Below, in pieces: positions 8,653-18,300 of a stretch of DNA of 64,000 bases (position 1 is its first letter; each line of letters starts with the position of its first letter). The DNA is from Sphingobacterium corticibacter (GTDB lineage: Bacteria > Bacteroidota > Bacteroidia > Sphingobacteriales > Sphingobacteriaceae). The notes below the pieces were generated by a model that was not told the DNA's origin, made no database searches, and worked only from the letters and a program-made list of their open reading frames with translations. The stretch covers positions 186,001 through 250,000 of the forward strand of contig NZ_QDKG01000002.1 of assembly GCF_003076635.1 (NCBI RefSeq). The letters are read 5' to 3'. The translations under genes and the position numbers were made by a program.

Positions 8653-11600
8653 ATGTTAAAAAAGGTTATACCATTTATGGTTCTCTTGGCAGGGCAAACT
8701 GTGACGTCTTTCGCACAAAATGAAACCTTGCTCCTTCGAAATCCGAGCATTAGCGACAGACATATCTCTTTTGTATACGGAGGAGATGTCTGGCTGGCAG
8801 ACAAAAACGGCACGAATGCCCGCCGTATCACGGTAAATCCTGGCGTCGAACAAAATCCGATCTTCTCGCCAGATGGTTCCCAAGTTGCCTTTACAGGTAA
8901 TTATGACGGCAATACCGATGTGTACGTCGTATCTATTCAAGGTGGCGAGCCACGTCGCGTTACGCATCATCCTGCTTCGGATGTATTGCGTGGATGGTTG
9001 AATAATAGTGAAGTTTATTTCACGACTTCTCGAGAGTTTACCTATTCTCTAGGATCGCGTTTATACAAATCCGATATCAACAAAGGCACAGATCAACCAT
9101 TAACGATGCCCGAAGCTTATCAGGGATCGCCTTCGGCGGATGGAAGATATTGGGCCTATATCAAAAACGGAGATCCTACCGAACGTGATCGAGTCGCATT
9201 CAAGCGTTACCGCGGTGGTGGCATGCCGTCCATCTGGATTTTTGATTCAAAAACGCATCAGGTAGAAGTCGTTCCGGGAGAAAACTGTAACGATGTAAAA
9301 CCAGTTTGGCTCGGCGATCATGTGTATTTCTTGTCCGACAGAGAAAAGACCGTAAACATCTTTAGCTACAACATCAAGACCAAGAAAGTCGAAAAACTGA
9401 CGAATTTCACCGATTACGACGTGCGCTCACTGCAAGGAAAAGGCAATGAATTAGTATTTGAGCAGAATGGAAAGATCAATTTATTGCAAACAAGCTCCAA
9501 ATCGGTTACACCTCTTGCTATTCAGATCCATGCAGATGCGCTGTACAAACGCCCTCACTATGTGCAAATGAAAGATGGCATCCGCGGTTGGAACATATCT
9601 CCCACTGGTCAACGGGCTCTTTTCGAATCACGTGGTGAAATATTCTCTGTACCAAAAGAGAAAGGTGATGCCCGAAATCTGTCCAATTCTCCGGGCACAC
9701 ATGAACGTTTTCCAGCTTGGTCTCCGGATGGCAAATGGATTTCATTTATCTCTGACAAAAACGGAAAATATGAATTAGTGCTTCGTGACCAAAAGGCAGA
9801 AAAAGAACCTACCTACATCAAATTGGGAGAAACCGCCTTCTATTTCCAACCAACATGGTCGCCAGATAGCAAAAAGCTATTCTATAATGATGCGCATTTG
9901 AACTTGTATTACATCGATGTAGACACCAAAACTACAGTAAAAGTAGATGACGATTATTTGGCATCGCATACAGGCCGTACGTACAATCACTTCCAACCAA
10001 GCTGGTCTACCGATTCGAAATGGATTTCGTATATCAAGGCCTTGCCAAATGGAGTTACAGCGGTTTTCATGTACAATTTGGGAACAAAAAAAACACAGCA
10101 AATCACCGACGGCATGGGCGCAGTACGCCAGCCGGTATTTACACGTGATGGCAAGTACCTGGTTTTCCAAGCGAGCACCAATACAGGCCTGACAAATTCT
10201 GGATTACACATGACGGCTTATGATCGCAGTCCGGAGTACAATACCTATGCCTTCATCTTATCTAGTGAAACACCATCCATCTTCAAAAACGAGAGTGATG
10301 AAGAAACGGTGAAAACTGAAACGGCAAATGCGGACAGCAACAAGAAAGGTGAAACCGATAAAAAAGACACAAAAAGCGAGGAGCAGGAAAGTAAAACTGC
10401 GAAGAGCAAGGATATTAAAGTCGACTTCGATCAGATCAATAACCGGATTGTCGCACTTCCAATATCAACCGGTGTTGGTCAACTAAGCGGATTAGTAGAA
10501 AATATGCTGGTTTACTCCAAAGGACGTAGCATTTTCACCTACGATCTCAACAAGCTCGAAGAGAAAAACCTCATCGATAATACCTACAGCTTTGTGATTA
10601 GTGCCGATGGTAAAAAAATGCTTTACCGTACATCGGAAGGATACTACATCATAGATGCCGGCAAAAAGCCTGTTGGCGCACCAGAAAAGCTGAAAGTAGA
10701 TGATGTACAGCAGCTGGTAGATCCTAAAGCAGAATGGGATCAGGTGTTCAACGAAGTGTGGGCCATGCAAAAAGAATTTTTCTACGTAGAAAACATGCAC
10801 GGTGTAGATTGGAACGCGATGAAATCCAAGTATGCGAAGTTTTTACCATATGTAAATCACCGCTCAGATCTTGGGTATTTGCTCAACGAAATGATGGGCG
10901 AAATGGTCGTTGGTCACAACTATATCTATCCAGGCGACGAGCCATCCACGCCATCCGTATCTGCGGGCGTTTTGGGTGCGGATTACGAGATTAGCAACAA
11001 TCGCTATCGCATCGCGAAGATTTACACGCGCATGGATTGGAATCCTTCCTTTAAAGCACCATTGGCAGAGCCGGGGTTGAATATTAAAGAAGGCGATTAC
11101 ATCTTAGCCGTAAATGGAAAAGAGCTCACGGCCGATGTAGATATCTACAGCCTTTTTGACCATACGGTAGGTAAACAAGTAACGCTAAAGGTTAACTCGA
11201 AAGCTTCTTTGGACGGATCGCGAGAAGTGATTGTAAAACCGATCTCTTATGCTAATGAGGTAGGTTTGCGCCGTCAAAATTGGGTGGAGAAAAACCGTCA
11301 GAAAGTAGATGCAGCCAGTAACGGACAGATTGCTTACGTATACATGCCAAATACAGGTCGTGAAGGATATGATTCTTTCAACCGCTATTACTTCTCACAA
11401 ATGGACAAAAAAGCCTTGTTGCTAGATGAACGCAACAATGGCGGCGGTTCAGTAGCCGATTATGTGATCGACTTGCTTTCTCGCGAATTGATCTCCGGAT
11501 GGGGAATTCGCGATGGAAAAAGCTTCACCACGCCAGGCAATGGTATTTACGGACCAAAAGCCATGATCATCAATGAAAATGCGGGTTCTGGTGGCGATAT

Positions 11601-11928
11601 GATGCCATACATGTTCCGTTTCAAAGGTTTAGGCAAATTAGTTGGACGTACTACGATGGGCATCTTGGTCGGTATCTCTGGTTATCCACCGTTATTAGAT
11701 GGCGGAAGCATTACTTCACCAAACTTTGGGGTATTTGACCTGAAGGGCAATTACATCATCGAAAATGAAGGTGTCGCACCAGATATTTTTGTGGAGCAAA
11801 TGCCAAAAGACTTATTGGAAGGTAAAGATCCACAATTGGAGCGAACCGTTAAGCTACTGTTGGAAGAGATGAAAACCTATCCTTACCAAGAAATGAAAAA
11901 ACCAACAGATCCAATCCGGGTCAATTAA
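8653..11928 (+). CDS. Tricorn-like S41 family protease
   Basis: A 1091-residue exported protease. A signal peptide ends at about residue 21 (TSFAQ). Residues ~25-540 form TolB/WD-like beta-propeller blades with repeated FSPDGSQVAF, WSPDGKWISF and WSPDSKKLFY motifs. A charged low-complexity linker (about 545-590, Glu/Lys/Asp rich) precedes the second propeller part, then a tricorn C1 region with VVGHNYIYPG (His755), a PDZ domain (~780-870) and an S41 catalytic domain with DERNNGGGSVADY and NENAGSGGDM, where Ser979 is the nucleophile. This is the domain order of archaeal tricorn protease and its bacterial homologues, which degrade peptides. It should act in the periplasm. It is monocistronic, with terminators on both sides. 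Confidence 0.93.
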   Translation: MLKKVIPFMVLLAGQTVTSFAQNETLLLRNPSISDRHISFVYGGDVWLADKNGTNARRITVNPGVEQNPIFSPDGSQVAFTGNYDGNTDVYVVSIQGGEPRRVTHHPASDVLRGWLNNSEVYFTTSREFTYSLGSRLYKSDINKGTDQPLTMPEAYQGSPSADGRYWAYIKNGDPTERDRVAFKRYRGGGMPSIWIFDSKTHQVEVVPGENCNDVKPVWLGDHVYFLSDREKTVNIFSYNIKTKKVEKLTNFTDYDVRSLQGKGNELVFEQNGKINLLQTSSKSVTPLAIQIHADALYKRPHYVQMKDGIRGWNISPTGQRALFESRGEIFSVPKEKGDARNLSNSPGTHERFPAWSPDGKWISFISDKNGKYELVLRDQKAEKEPTYIKLGETAFYFQPTWSPDSKKLFYNDAHLNLYYIDVDTKTTVKVDDDYLASHTGRTYNHFQPSWSTDSKWISYIKALPNGVTAVFMYNLGTKKTQQITDGMGAVRQPVFTRDGKYLVFQASTNTGLTNSGLHMTAYDRSPEYNTYAFILSSETPSIFKNESDEETVKTETANADSNKKGETDKKDTKSEEQESKTAKSKDIKVDFDQINNRIVALPISTGVGQLSGLVENMLVYSKGRSIFTYDLNKLEEKNLIDNTYSFVISADGKKMLYRTSEGYYIIDAGKKPVGAPEKLKVDDVQQLVDPKAEWDQVFNEVWAMQKEFFYVENMHGVDWNAMKSKYAKFLPYVNHRSDLGYLLNEMMGEMVVGHNYIYPGDEPSTPSVSAGVLGADYEISNNRYRIAKIYTRMDWNPSFKAPLAEPGLNIKEGDYILAVNGKELTADVDIYSLFDHTVGKQVTLKVNSKASLDGSREVIVKPISYANEVGLRRQNWVEKNRQKVDAASNGQIAYVYMPNTGREGYDSFNRYYFSQMDKKALLLDERNNGGGSVADYVIDLLSRELISGWGIRDGKSFTTPGNGIYGPKAMIINENAGSGGDMMPYMFRFKGLGKLVGRTTMGILVGISGYPPLLDGGSITSPNFGVFDLKGNYIIENEGVAPDIFVEQMPKDLLEGKDPQLERTVKLLLEEMKTYPYQEMKKPTDPIRVN

Positions 11929-11953
11929 TTGCTGATTTTTTAAAATCTTTCTA

Positions 11954-11987
11954 GGGGCTGCCTATTCATTAGGCAGCCCCTTTTTTT
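11954..11987 (+). terminator. Rho-independent terminator of the tricorn-like protease gene
   Basis: A 10-bp stem GGGGCTGCCT with AGGCAGCCCC, loop ATTCATT, is followed by seven T residues. It lies about 25 bases after the stop codon. Confidence 0.92.
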
Positions 11988-12000
11988 GGAAGATTTTACC

Positions 12001-12008
12001 TATTTTCG
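12001..12008 (+). promoter_or_regulatory. Candidate -7 element giving a leaderless CPBP transcript
   Basis: TATTTTCG (TAnnTTTG with one change) ends 4 bases before the ATG at 12013 and follows the preceding terminator. If used, transcription would begin at or next to the start codon. Confidence 0.4.
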
Positions 12009-12012
12009 AGCT

Positions 12013-12957
12013 ATGCAGTCACTTAAGTCACCTACCAATTCGCCCGGAGTTTCTCTTGTCATTCTTTTCGGATTGGTCTTACTTTGTTCTTTCACACTTC
12101 AACTCGTTGCCCTTTTAGGTTATGCTGCCATTTTTGAAAACGTGGGCGACCTGCTTGTTGCAGGACAAAATGCACTGGCTCTCGGAAGCGGCAATACGGG
12201 CTTTATGTACACGATGCTGGCCACCAGTAGCATTTCTACTTTCTTATTACCTCCTATTATACTGCAAATTATCGAACGAAATAGCGCGATTCAATATCTT
12301 CCCATGTCGCGAAATACACCGACGCTGTTTTTCGGATTGGCTGTGTTTTTTTTAGTCGCATTTAGTCCAATAATGAACCTCATCGGCGAGTGGAATAGAG
12401 ATATGCTATTACCAGAATCTTGGAACGGCGTAGAAAGTTGGATGCGCCAGAAGGAGGACGAGATGGCGTTGCTGACAGAGAATTTAGTCATGAATGATTC
12501 CTTGTCTCGTTTGGCGTTGAATCTTCTGACGATCGCCGTGCTACCAGCCATAGCGGAAGAATTTTTCTTCCGCGGCGCTTTACAAAATATTTTGGGGCGA
12601 TGGATCGCCAATAAACATGTCGTTATTTGGGTGACGGCCATTATTTTCTCCGCGATCCATGTGCAATTTTTTGGCTTCTTACCGAGAATGCTTTTAGGAG
12701 CCATATTCGGCTACATGTTGGTATTAACCAACAACATATGGATTCCGATTTTGGCGCATTTTGTCAACAATGCTACCGTGGTGTTTGTCGCTTTTTACTA
12801 CAGCAAGAAAGGTTATTCCTATCAACAATTGATGACGGACGATCCGTATCACATCAGCCTTTATTTTGTGAGTTTAATTGCGAGTGTCGCCGTAGGTTGG
12901 TATTTTTATAGGCAATCAACAAAATTAAAATCCAAACTATGGAACCAGGCTGGGTAA
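12013..12957 (+). CDS. CPBP family intramembrane metalloprotease
   Basis: An integral membrane protein of 314 residues with about eight hydrophobic segments. It carries the CPBP (Abi/CAAX protease) motifs: EEFFFRGAL with Glu182, Glu183 and Arg187; FSAIHVQFF with His216; and LAHFVNN with His249 and Asn253, the metal-binding and catalytic residues of Rce1-type glutamate proteases. I start at the ATG at 12013 because the longer frame begins at a TTG inside the preceding terminator's T-run. In bacteria these enzymes process prenylated-like or membrane peptides and some confer bacteriocin self-immunity; its substrate here is unknown. The stop overlaps the start of the DUF2007 gene, so it heads a small operon. 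Confidence 0.88.
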   Translation: MQSLKSPTNSPGVSLVILFGLVLLCSFTLQLVALLGYAAIFENVGDLLVAGQNALALGSGNTGFMYTMLATSSISTFLLPPIILQIIERNSAIQYLPMSRNTPTLFFGLAVFFLVAFSPIMNLIGEWNRDMLLPESWNGVESWMRQKEDEMALLTENLVMNDSLSRLALNLLTIAVLPAIAEEFFFRGALQNILGRWIANKHVVIWVTAIIFSAIHVQFFGFLPRMLLGAIFGYMLVLTNNIWIPILAHFVNNATVVFVAFYYSKKGYSYQQLMTDDPYHISLYFVSLIASVAVGWYFYRQSTKLKSKLWNQAG

Positions 12958-13154
12958 AAATAAATACGTATAGCATTGTGGTGGAGGCAGAAATTGTGCG
13001 GCAAATGCTCATCGAGAATGATATTCCGGCTGTCGTGGTCAACAAACAAGACGTCTACGTCCGATTTGGCAATGTGGAATTGTACGTACAGCAAGAGAAT
13101 GAAGCCGCAGCCTTAGAACTGATCGATCAACAATCCAATAATCCGGTCGATTAA
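12939..13154 (+). CDS. DUF2007 domain protein
   Basis: A 71-residue cytoplasmic protein of the DUF2007 family, recognised by the ferredoxin-like opening with VEAEIVRQMLIENDIPAVVVN and a C-terminal LYVQQENEAAALELI segment. These small domains have a PII-like fold and are annotated as putative signal transducers, but no biochemical role is established. It begins 19 bases inside the end of the CPBP gene and its stop shares a base with the start of cdsA, so it is translationally coupled on both sides. That position suggests a link to membrane biogenesis, which is inference. Confidence 0.82.
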   Translation: MEPGWVKINTYSIVVEAEIVRQMLIENDIPAVVVNKQDVYVRFGNVELYVQQENEAAALELIDQQSNNPVD

Positions 13155-13954
13155 TGCTTCAACGTGCCATTACAGGAGCGGTTTTTATCACCGTATTAAT
13201 TGGATCTGCGTTAGCTGGAGCCACCATCTTTATCCTCTTCTTTTCGTTAGTTGGCGTTTGGTGTTTGTATGAATTTTTTGGTATGGTTCGTCAACAGCAA
13301 GATGTACTTCCAGTGACTGGAATCGGAATATTGACAGCGGTATTGCTCGGTTCATTGTTGGGTTTATATCACTTAGAGCTGCTATCATTGTATTACAGCG
13401 CGATCATCATTCCTTGTATCAGTTTGATTTTTATTGTACCGCTGTACCGCGGGAATGCCAAGCCCTTTCACGATATCTCCTATACGTTGACTGGTTTGTT
13501 ATACACCGCATTTCCATTTTTCTGTTTTGTAGCACTCGGATTTATCCGCGGATCTTATCAGGCACAGATCCCACTTGGCTTTTTATTCATGCTATGGAGC
13601 AATGACACGGGCGCCTATCTTGTTGGGCGTAGCATTGGGCGCACCAAATTATTCGAACGCATCTCGCCTAACAAAACATGGGAAGGATTTTTAGGCGGAT
13701 TGGCTTTTGCTTTGGGAGTCGCTGCTTTGTTATCTCATTTTTATCCGATCTTGCCGCTGTGGCAATGGCTGGTAATGGGATTCATCATCGGTACTTTTGG
13801 CACCTTGGGTGATCTGGTCGAATCCATGTTAAAAAGGACATTAGGCGTAAAAGATTCGGGTAATATATTACCCGGACACGGCGGTTTATTAGATCGTTTT
13901 GATGGCTTGTTGATCGCTGCACCTCTAGTTTGGGTATTTTTACTTTTAGTGTAA
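13154..13954 (+). CDS. cdsA: Phosphatidate cytidylyltransferase
   Basis: Makes CDP-diacylglycerol from phosphatidic acid and CTP at the inner membrane, the committed step to anionic and other phospholipids. The 266-residue protein has about eight membrane segments and the complete CDS signature near the C-terminus: LVESMLKRTLGVKDSG followed by PGHGGLLDRFD (residues 240-250) with the two metal-binding aspartates. The start ATG overlaps the DUF2007 stop by one base. A DUF2461 gene follows after 1 base. High confidence. Confidence 0.95.
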   Translation: MLQRAITGAVFITVLIGSALAGATIFILFFSLVGVWCLYEFFGMVRQQQDVLPVTGIGILTAVLLGSLLGLYHLELLSLYYSAIIIPCISLIFIVPLYRGNAKPFHDISYTLTGLLYTAFPFFCFVALGFIRGSYQAQIPLGFLFMLWSNDTGAYLVGRSIGRTKLFERISPNKTWEGFLGGLAFALGVAALLSHFYPILPLWQWLVMGFIIGTFGTLGDLVESMLKRTLGVKDSGNILPGHGGLLDRFDGLLIAAPLVWVFLLLV

Positions 13955-13955
13955 T

Positions 13956-14624
13956 ATGACTACAAAGATCTATCCAACAACTTTTGCCTTTTTGAGTGAC
14001 TTGGCGGAGAATAATAATCGCGAATGGTTTCAAGAACACAAGGCACGTTATGACGCTGCTCAACAGAACATGAAAGAGTTTGTACAGGCAATTATTAGCC
14101 GTCTTTCGGAAGTAGACCCTCATATTAATAAAGATATTAATCCTGCCAAATGCCTATTTAGGATTTATCGTGATGTCCGTTTTTCGAAGAATAAATCACC
14201 TTACAAAAACTGGCTAGCGGCGGGTATTTCTGTCGACGGGCGCAAATTAGCTGGTCCAGAATATTACATTCATGTAGAACCTAACAAAATATTTCTTGCG
14301 GTTGGTTATTGGCGTCCTGAAAAGCATCATCTAGATCTGATCCGTCAGGAAATTGATTATAATCCTGAAGAATTGCATTCTGCGTTGAAAAATGGACAGT
14401 GGGAATGGACTGATTTAGAGACAGAAGATAAATTGGTCAGACCTCCAGTAGGATATGAAGCAGATCACCCACAGATCGACATCCTCAAATTGAAAAGTTT
14501 TGTTTTGAACCGCGAAGTCCCACAAAGTGTGATGGAAAGCGACGGTGCGCTAGATACTGTACTTAAAATCTATACGTCTTGCCTGCCATTCAAAAACTAT
14601 ATTCATCAAGCCATTGATCAATAA
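13956..14624 (+). CDS. DUF2461 domain protein
   Basis: A 222-residue soluble protein of the DUF2461/TIGR02453 family, shown by FLSDLAENNNREWFQEHK (residues 10-27), RIYRDVRFSKNKSPYKNW (about 68-85), and AGPEYYIHVEP. The family is widespread in bacteria and some fungi with unknown function; its proteins are about this length. It is the last gene of the CPBP-DUF2007-cdsA run and overlaps the convergent anmK gene by 7 bases, so no terminator is seen between them. Confidence 0.88.
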   Translation: MTTKIYPTTFAFLSDLAENNNREWFQEHKARYDAAQQNMKEFVQAIISRLSEVDPHINKDINPAKCLFRIYRDVRFSKNKSPYKNWLAAGISVDGRKLAGPEYYIHVEPNKIFLAVGYWRPEKHHLDLIRQEIDYNPEELHSALKNGQWEWTDLETEDKLVRPPVGYEADHPQIDILKLKSFVLNREVPQSVMESDGALDTVLKIYTSCLPFKNYIHQAIDQ

Positions 14625-15808
14625 GGAAAGCTAATCTTTCCCATACAAACCGCTGGTGAGCCAGCGATATGTGCTACATGTTCTGGCGCTCCCGCAATCG
14701 TTTCATTGGCTAAAACGGCAAATAACGCCGCTTCTTTTGCATCCGGATCGAATCCAATCGCATCGAATGAGCTCACGCGACAATCCGTTAATCCTTGCTG
14801 AATTCCCTGCATTAAATGCGGGTTATGCAATCCTCCACCACTGACATAAACGGATACAGCGTCAAGCTCATTGACCGCAAGACGTATGCCATCCACCACA
14901 CTATCAATTGTGAATTGTGCCAGCGTTGCTAAGATATCTGCGTGATCTAAATCGGTCACCGTCACCTGTTGCATTGCTTGGTCTAATAGGGACAAATTGA
15001 ACAATTCTGGCCCAGTTGTTTTGGGGAAATCTTGCGTTAAAAATGGCGTTTCTAGCAGCACTTTTAAAAGTTCATCATGCACTACGCCCCGACGTGCTAA
15101 TGCACCATCACAATCCATCTCTTCATCCAAATACTTTTGCATGTATTGATTCATCAACGTATTTCCAGGCCCTAAATCCGTCGCATAAGCGGATAATCCG
15201 GAAGATTGCTTCGGAAGGAAGGTAAAGTTGGAAATGCCGCCGATATTTAATAAGATGCGATATTCTTCTTCGGAAGTGTATAATAAAGCATCGCCATACA
15301 CGACCAATGGTGCGCCATCGCCGCCCGCGGCAACATGTTTTTGTCGAAAATCAGAAATCGTGATAATACCGGTTTTCACCGCAATATGATCGCCATCTCC
15401 GATCTGCAATGTGCTGTTCAGTTGGTGGGAGTGACTACCTTTTGGCGCATGAAATACCGTTTGCCCGTGGCTTGCGATGAGGTCAATATCTTCGTGCTTC
15501 AATCCCCAAGAGCTCAAACTCGAAAGTACGAGATCGGCATGCACTTGTGCTACCTTCACATGTAGTGTGCTCCACAACAAGTGATCTACCTGTTGCTGCG
15601 CGAATATTTGCTTCACCTCATTCCGAAAGTCAGCGGAATAGGATGCTGTGGCAAAGTTCAGCAAACGAAGCTGTGTATTTGTACCGCTGCCTGAGATCTG
15701 ACATAACGCGATATCCAATCCGTCGAGCGACGTACCAGACATTAATCCGATGATCAATCGCTCTTTCTTTTGAGCGATCTGATAGAGCTTTTCGATCTGC
15801 GTATTCAT
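14618..15808 (-). CDS. anmK: Anhydro-N-acetylmuramic acid kinase
   Basis: Phosphorylates and hydrolyses 1,6-anhydro-N-acetylmuramic acid released by lytic transglycosylases to MurNAc-6-phosphate, part of peptidoglycan recycling. The 396-residue protein has the actin-like-fold nucleotide motif LMSGTSLDGLDIAL (about 22-35), SHGQTVFHAP, the DLGPGNTLMNQ motif containing a conserved Asp, and YVSGGGLHNPHLM. The family is normally about 370-400 residues. The ATG at 15808 gives the expected N-terminus. It stands alone on the minus strand, convergent to the cdsA operon and divergent from gcvH. Confidence 0.95.
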   Translation of the reverse strand: MNTQIEKLYQIAQKKERLIIGLMSGTSLDGLDIALCQISGSGTNTQLRLLNFATASYSADFRNEVKQIFAQQQVDHLLWSTLHVKVAQVHADLVLSSLSSWGLKHEDIDLIASHGQTVFHAPKGSHSHQLNSTLQIGDGDHIAVKTGIITISDFRQKHVAAGGDGAPLVVYGDALLYTSEEEYRILLNIGGISNFTFLPKQSSGLSAYATDLGPGNTLMNQYMQKYLDEEMDCDGALARRGVVHDELLKVLLETPFLTQDFPKTTGPELFNLSLLDQAMQQVTVTDLDHADILATLAQFTIDSVVDGIRLAVNELDAVSVYVSGGGLHNPHLMQGIQQGLTDCRVSSFDAIGFDPDAKEAALFAVLANETIAGAPEHVAHIAGSPAVCMGKISFPY

Positions 15809-15830
15809 TCAAATAAAGTTACATTTAACT

Positions 15831-15861
15831 TTTGGATTGTCGACCGATAATGATAAATTTG
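15831..15861 (+). promoter_or_regulatory. Bacteroidota sigma-A type promoter of gcvH
   Basis: TTTG at 15831-15834, a 19-base spacer and TAAATTTG at 15854-15861 match the Bacteroidota -33/-7 consensus exactly. The ATG of gcvH at 15881 is about 15 bases after the predicted start of transcription. Confidence 0.75.
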
Positions 15862-15880
15862 AAAAAACTATAGAGAAATA

Positions 15881-16261
15881 ATGAATTTTCCAGCAGATTT
15901 AAAGTATACAAAAGATCACGAATGGGTTCGTGTGGAAGGTGATGAAGCCGTTATCGGTATTACGGATTTTGCACAACGTGAGTTGGGTGACATCGTTTTT
16001 GTAGACATCAGCAGTGTTGGCGAAGAGGTAGCAGCAAATGAGGTTTTCGGAACAATCGAAGCAGTGAAAACTGTTTCTGACTTGTTTATGCCTGTTCAGG
16101 GAACGGTTCTTTCTGTGAATGAAGCCATTGACGCTTCTCCAGAATTGGTAAATAATGATGCTTACGAAGCAGGATGGATTATCCGCGTCAAATTAAGCAA
16201 TCCAGATGATGTAAATGGCTTACTATCGGCTGAAGAATACAAAGCAGAAGTAACTTCATAA
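15881..16261 (+). CDS. gcvH: Glycine cleavage system H protein
   Basis: The lipoyl carrier that shuttles the aminomethyl group between the P, T and L proteins during glycine cleavage. At 126 residues it has the family length. The lipoylation site is Lys63 in [12 protein letters not shown], with the expected hammerhead loop. The segments [12 protein letters not shown] and [17 protein letters not shown] are canonical. It is monocistronic, with a near-consensus promoter at 15831-15861 and a terminator at 16284. The P, T and L genes are not in the window. Confidence 0.97.
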   Translation: MNFPADLKYTKDHEWVRVEGDEAVIGITDFAQRELGDIVFVDISSVGEEVAANEVFGTIEAVKTVSDLFMPVQGTVLSVNEAIDASPELVNNDAYEAGWIIRVKLSNPDDVNGLLSAEEYKAEVTS

Positions 16262-16283
16262 AAACCGATTAATCCGGTTTATT

Positions 16284-16337
16284 ATAAAACAAAGAGAGCG
16301 GCATCTGATAAAGATGCCGCTCTCTTTTGTTTTATAA
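16284..16337. terminator. Bidirectional terminator between gcvH and the DUF6263 gene
   Basis: A long stem (about 21 bp, one bulged T) with AAAGAGAGCGGCATC and GATGCCGCTCTCTTT around the loop TGATAAA is flanked by A- and T-rich tails, so it can stop transcripts from both convergent genes. Confidence 0.88.
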
Positions 16338-16351
16338 ATATCGCCCGCCGC

Positions 16352-17107
16352 TTATTGCTTTTCCATTACGGTCTTATTCGTAATCGAAGCACCTTGCGCA
16401 TCGACCTTCGAAGTAACCTCTGACTTGACAACAACAAACGTAGTTGGATCGTACAAATTAAAACCGCTTGCGGTGATACTCATGGCACCAGCTTCATCTG
16501 CAGGTTCAGACTCTAGATTCACACGAATCAAATCACCCTCTTTACCAGCATAGGTCAATTTGTAGTTCAATTCTACTCCCAACTGCTCATTAGGCACAGA
16601 CATTGACCAGCTTTCTCCTTCTGCGATAGGTTGCTCTGGAAAACTTGCCGCGCTAAACATCGACTTAATATCGCCTATACCAGCGAAAGCTTCTGCATCT
16701 GCTACTTCAATTACCTCAGCGCGATCATTGATTTTTACGTTGATATCCTTCTTCAATAATGGAGCAAACTGCTCACCCATCTGTTGCGAGACTGGATTGC
16801 TATCATCTGGATTCTCCGAATCATAAGACATCATCATCATTTGCATATTCATGTCCATTTTGATAGACTCGATCTGCGATACGATATTGAATACTTGATC
16901 GGCACCTTTGTCTTTCGCAGTTTGTGTCATGACCATATTGATATCCATGATCATAGACTGTTCTCCTTCTATATCCATATTCATAGCCGTATTATAGACT
17001 AATTTTTCTCCGATAGGAGGATTATATCGAAAGGATACTTTTTCCTGCGCCTGCACGCCTAGCGCTACGGCTAGAAACAAACAAACACTTAATTTTAATT
17101 TCTTCAT
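16352..17107 (-). CDS. DUF6263 family exported protein
   Basis: A 251-residue secreted protein with signal peptide MKKLKLSVCLFLAVALGVQA (cleavage near residue 20). The mature part begins with VSFRYNPPIGEKLVYNTAMN and includes a Met-rich stretch (about 85-95, MDMNMQMMMMSYD) and a WSMSVPNEQ segment, features of the DUF6263 family found in Bacteroidota, whose function is unknown. It may be a beta-rich periplasmic or surface protein. It is followed by the shared terminator at 16284-16337 and preceded by the terminator of the pdhB-like gene, so it is transcribed alone. Confidence 0.72.
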   Translation of the reverse strand: MKKLKLSVCLFLAVALGVQAQEKVSFRYNPPIGEKLVYNTAMNMDIEGEQSMIMDINMVMTQTAKDKGADQVFNIVSQIESIKMDMNMQMMMMSYDSENPDDSNPVSQQMGEQFAPLLKKDINVKINDRAEVIEVADAEAFAGIGDIKSMFSAASFPEQPIAEGESWSMSVPNEQLGVELNYKLTYAGKEGDLIRVNLESEPADEAGAMSITASGFNLYDPTTFVVVKSEVTSKVDAQGASITNKTVMEKQ

Positions 17108-17165
17108 GTTGAGTTACTAAGTATTTATGATAGCTAAATATAACAATTATGGATGGTATTTTCAC

Positions 17166-17205
17166 TAAAAAAGGAAACCTCCATGCTTAGGGCATGGAGG
17201 TTTCC
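17166..17205 (-). terminator. Terminator of the pyruvate dehydrogenase beta gene
   Basis: A 14-bp perfect stem (GGAAACCTCCATGC with its complement), 5-base loop, with an A-run at its left end on the plus strand that reads as T-run for the minus strand. It lies 23 bases after the stop codon. Confidence 0.9.
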
Positions 17206-17227
17206 GAATGACTTTAGTATTAAAACC

Positions 17228-18214
17228 TTACTTTTTGATGTAAGATACTTCTTTGATAGCTTTCACTACTTTCGTGATGCTCGGAAGAGATGCTTCTACC
17301 AAAGTAGGCGCATAACCCAAAGGTACATCTGCCGAAGTAACGCGTGTAACAGGCGCATCTAAATAATCAAATGCATCTTTTTGAACGCGGAAAGTGATTT
17401 CTGAAGAAATCGAAGCCAAAGGCCAAGCTTCTTCAACCACGACTAATCTGTTAGTTTTCTTCACAGAATTAATGATCGCTTCGAAGTCAATCGGTCTTAC
17501 GGTACGTAAGTCGATCAATTCCACACTGATACCTTCTTTTTCTAGTTCTTCTACTGCAGGAATAACCACACGTGGCACCATTTTACCGAAAGAAACTACA
17601 GTTACATCAGTACCTTCTTTAACCACTTTGGCTTTTCCGATCTCGATGTAGTATTCTTCCTCAGGCACCTCGCCTTTATCGCCATACATCACCTCAGATT
17701 CCATAAAGATTACTGGATCTGGATCGATGATCGAAGATTTCAATAAACCTTTTGCATCATAAGGATTCGAAGGTACTACTACCTTCAATCCTGGTGTATT
17801 AGCATACCAGTTTTCAAAGTTTTGGGAGTGTTGTGCCGCCAATTGACCAGCATTACCAGTCGCACCGCGGAATACGATCGGACAAGAAAATTGTCCGCCA
17901 CTCATCTGGTGAATCTTTGCTGCTGCATTGATTACCTGATCTATAGCTACTAGGGAGAAGTTAAACGTCATGAATTCAACGATTGGCTTCAAGCCGTTCA
18001 TCGCCGCACCCACGCTGATACCTGCAAAACCAAGCTCTGCAATTGGCGTATCAATTACACGTTTAGCACCGAATTCGTCGAGCATACCTTGACTTACTTT
18101 GTAAGCGCCATTATACTCAGCGACTTCCTCGCCCATTAAAAATATCGTTTCATCTTTGCGCATCTCTTCGTTCATTGCTTCACGAAGCGCTTCTCTGAAT
18201 TGTATTTCTCTCAT
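17228..18214 (-). CDS. pdhB: Pyruvate dehydrogenase E1 component, beta subunit
   Basis: Beta subunit of the thiamine-diphosphate-dependent E1, decarboxylating pyruvate for the E2 lipoyl domain. The 328 residues contain the N-terminal REALREAMNEEM, the EEVAEYNGAYKVSQG region, DTPIAELGFAGISVGAAMNG, the MTFNF stretch and GGQFSCPIVFRG, and the C-terminal transketolase domain with LIDLRTVRPID. The length and lack of insertions match two-subunit E1 (E1 alpha is elsewhere, not in the window). Branched-chain E1 beta is the main alternative; the sequence favours the pyruvate type but this is not decisive. Confidence 0.88.
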   Translation of the reverse strand: MREIQFREALREAMNEEMRKDETIFLMGEEVAEYNGAYKVSQGMLDEFGAKRVIDTPIAELGFAGISVGAAMNGLKPIVEFMTFNFSLVAIDQVINAAAKIHQMSGGQFSCPIVFRGATGNAGQLAAQHSQNFENWYANTPGLKVVVPSNPYDAKGLLKSSIIDPDPVIFMESEVMYGDKGEVPEEEYYIEIGKAKVVKEGTDVTVVSFGKMVPRVVIPAVEELEKEGISVELIDLRTVRPIDFEAIINSVKKTNRLVVVEEAWPLASISSEITFRVQKDAFDYLDAPVTRVTSADVPLGYAPTLVEASLPSITKVVKAIKEVSYIKK

Positions 18215-18300
18215 CAGTATTAGTGAATAGTCTGTTTTTCCATGGCAAAGCTACTACAATTTATCGAATTATGGTAGTGGGATTCAAGTATTTTACTTCA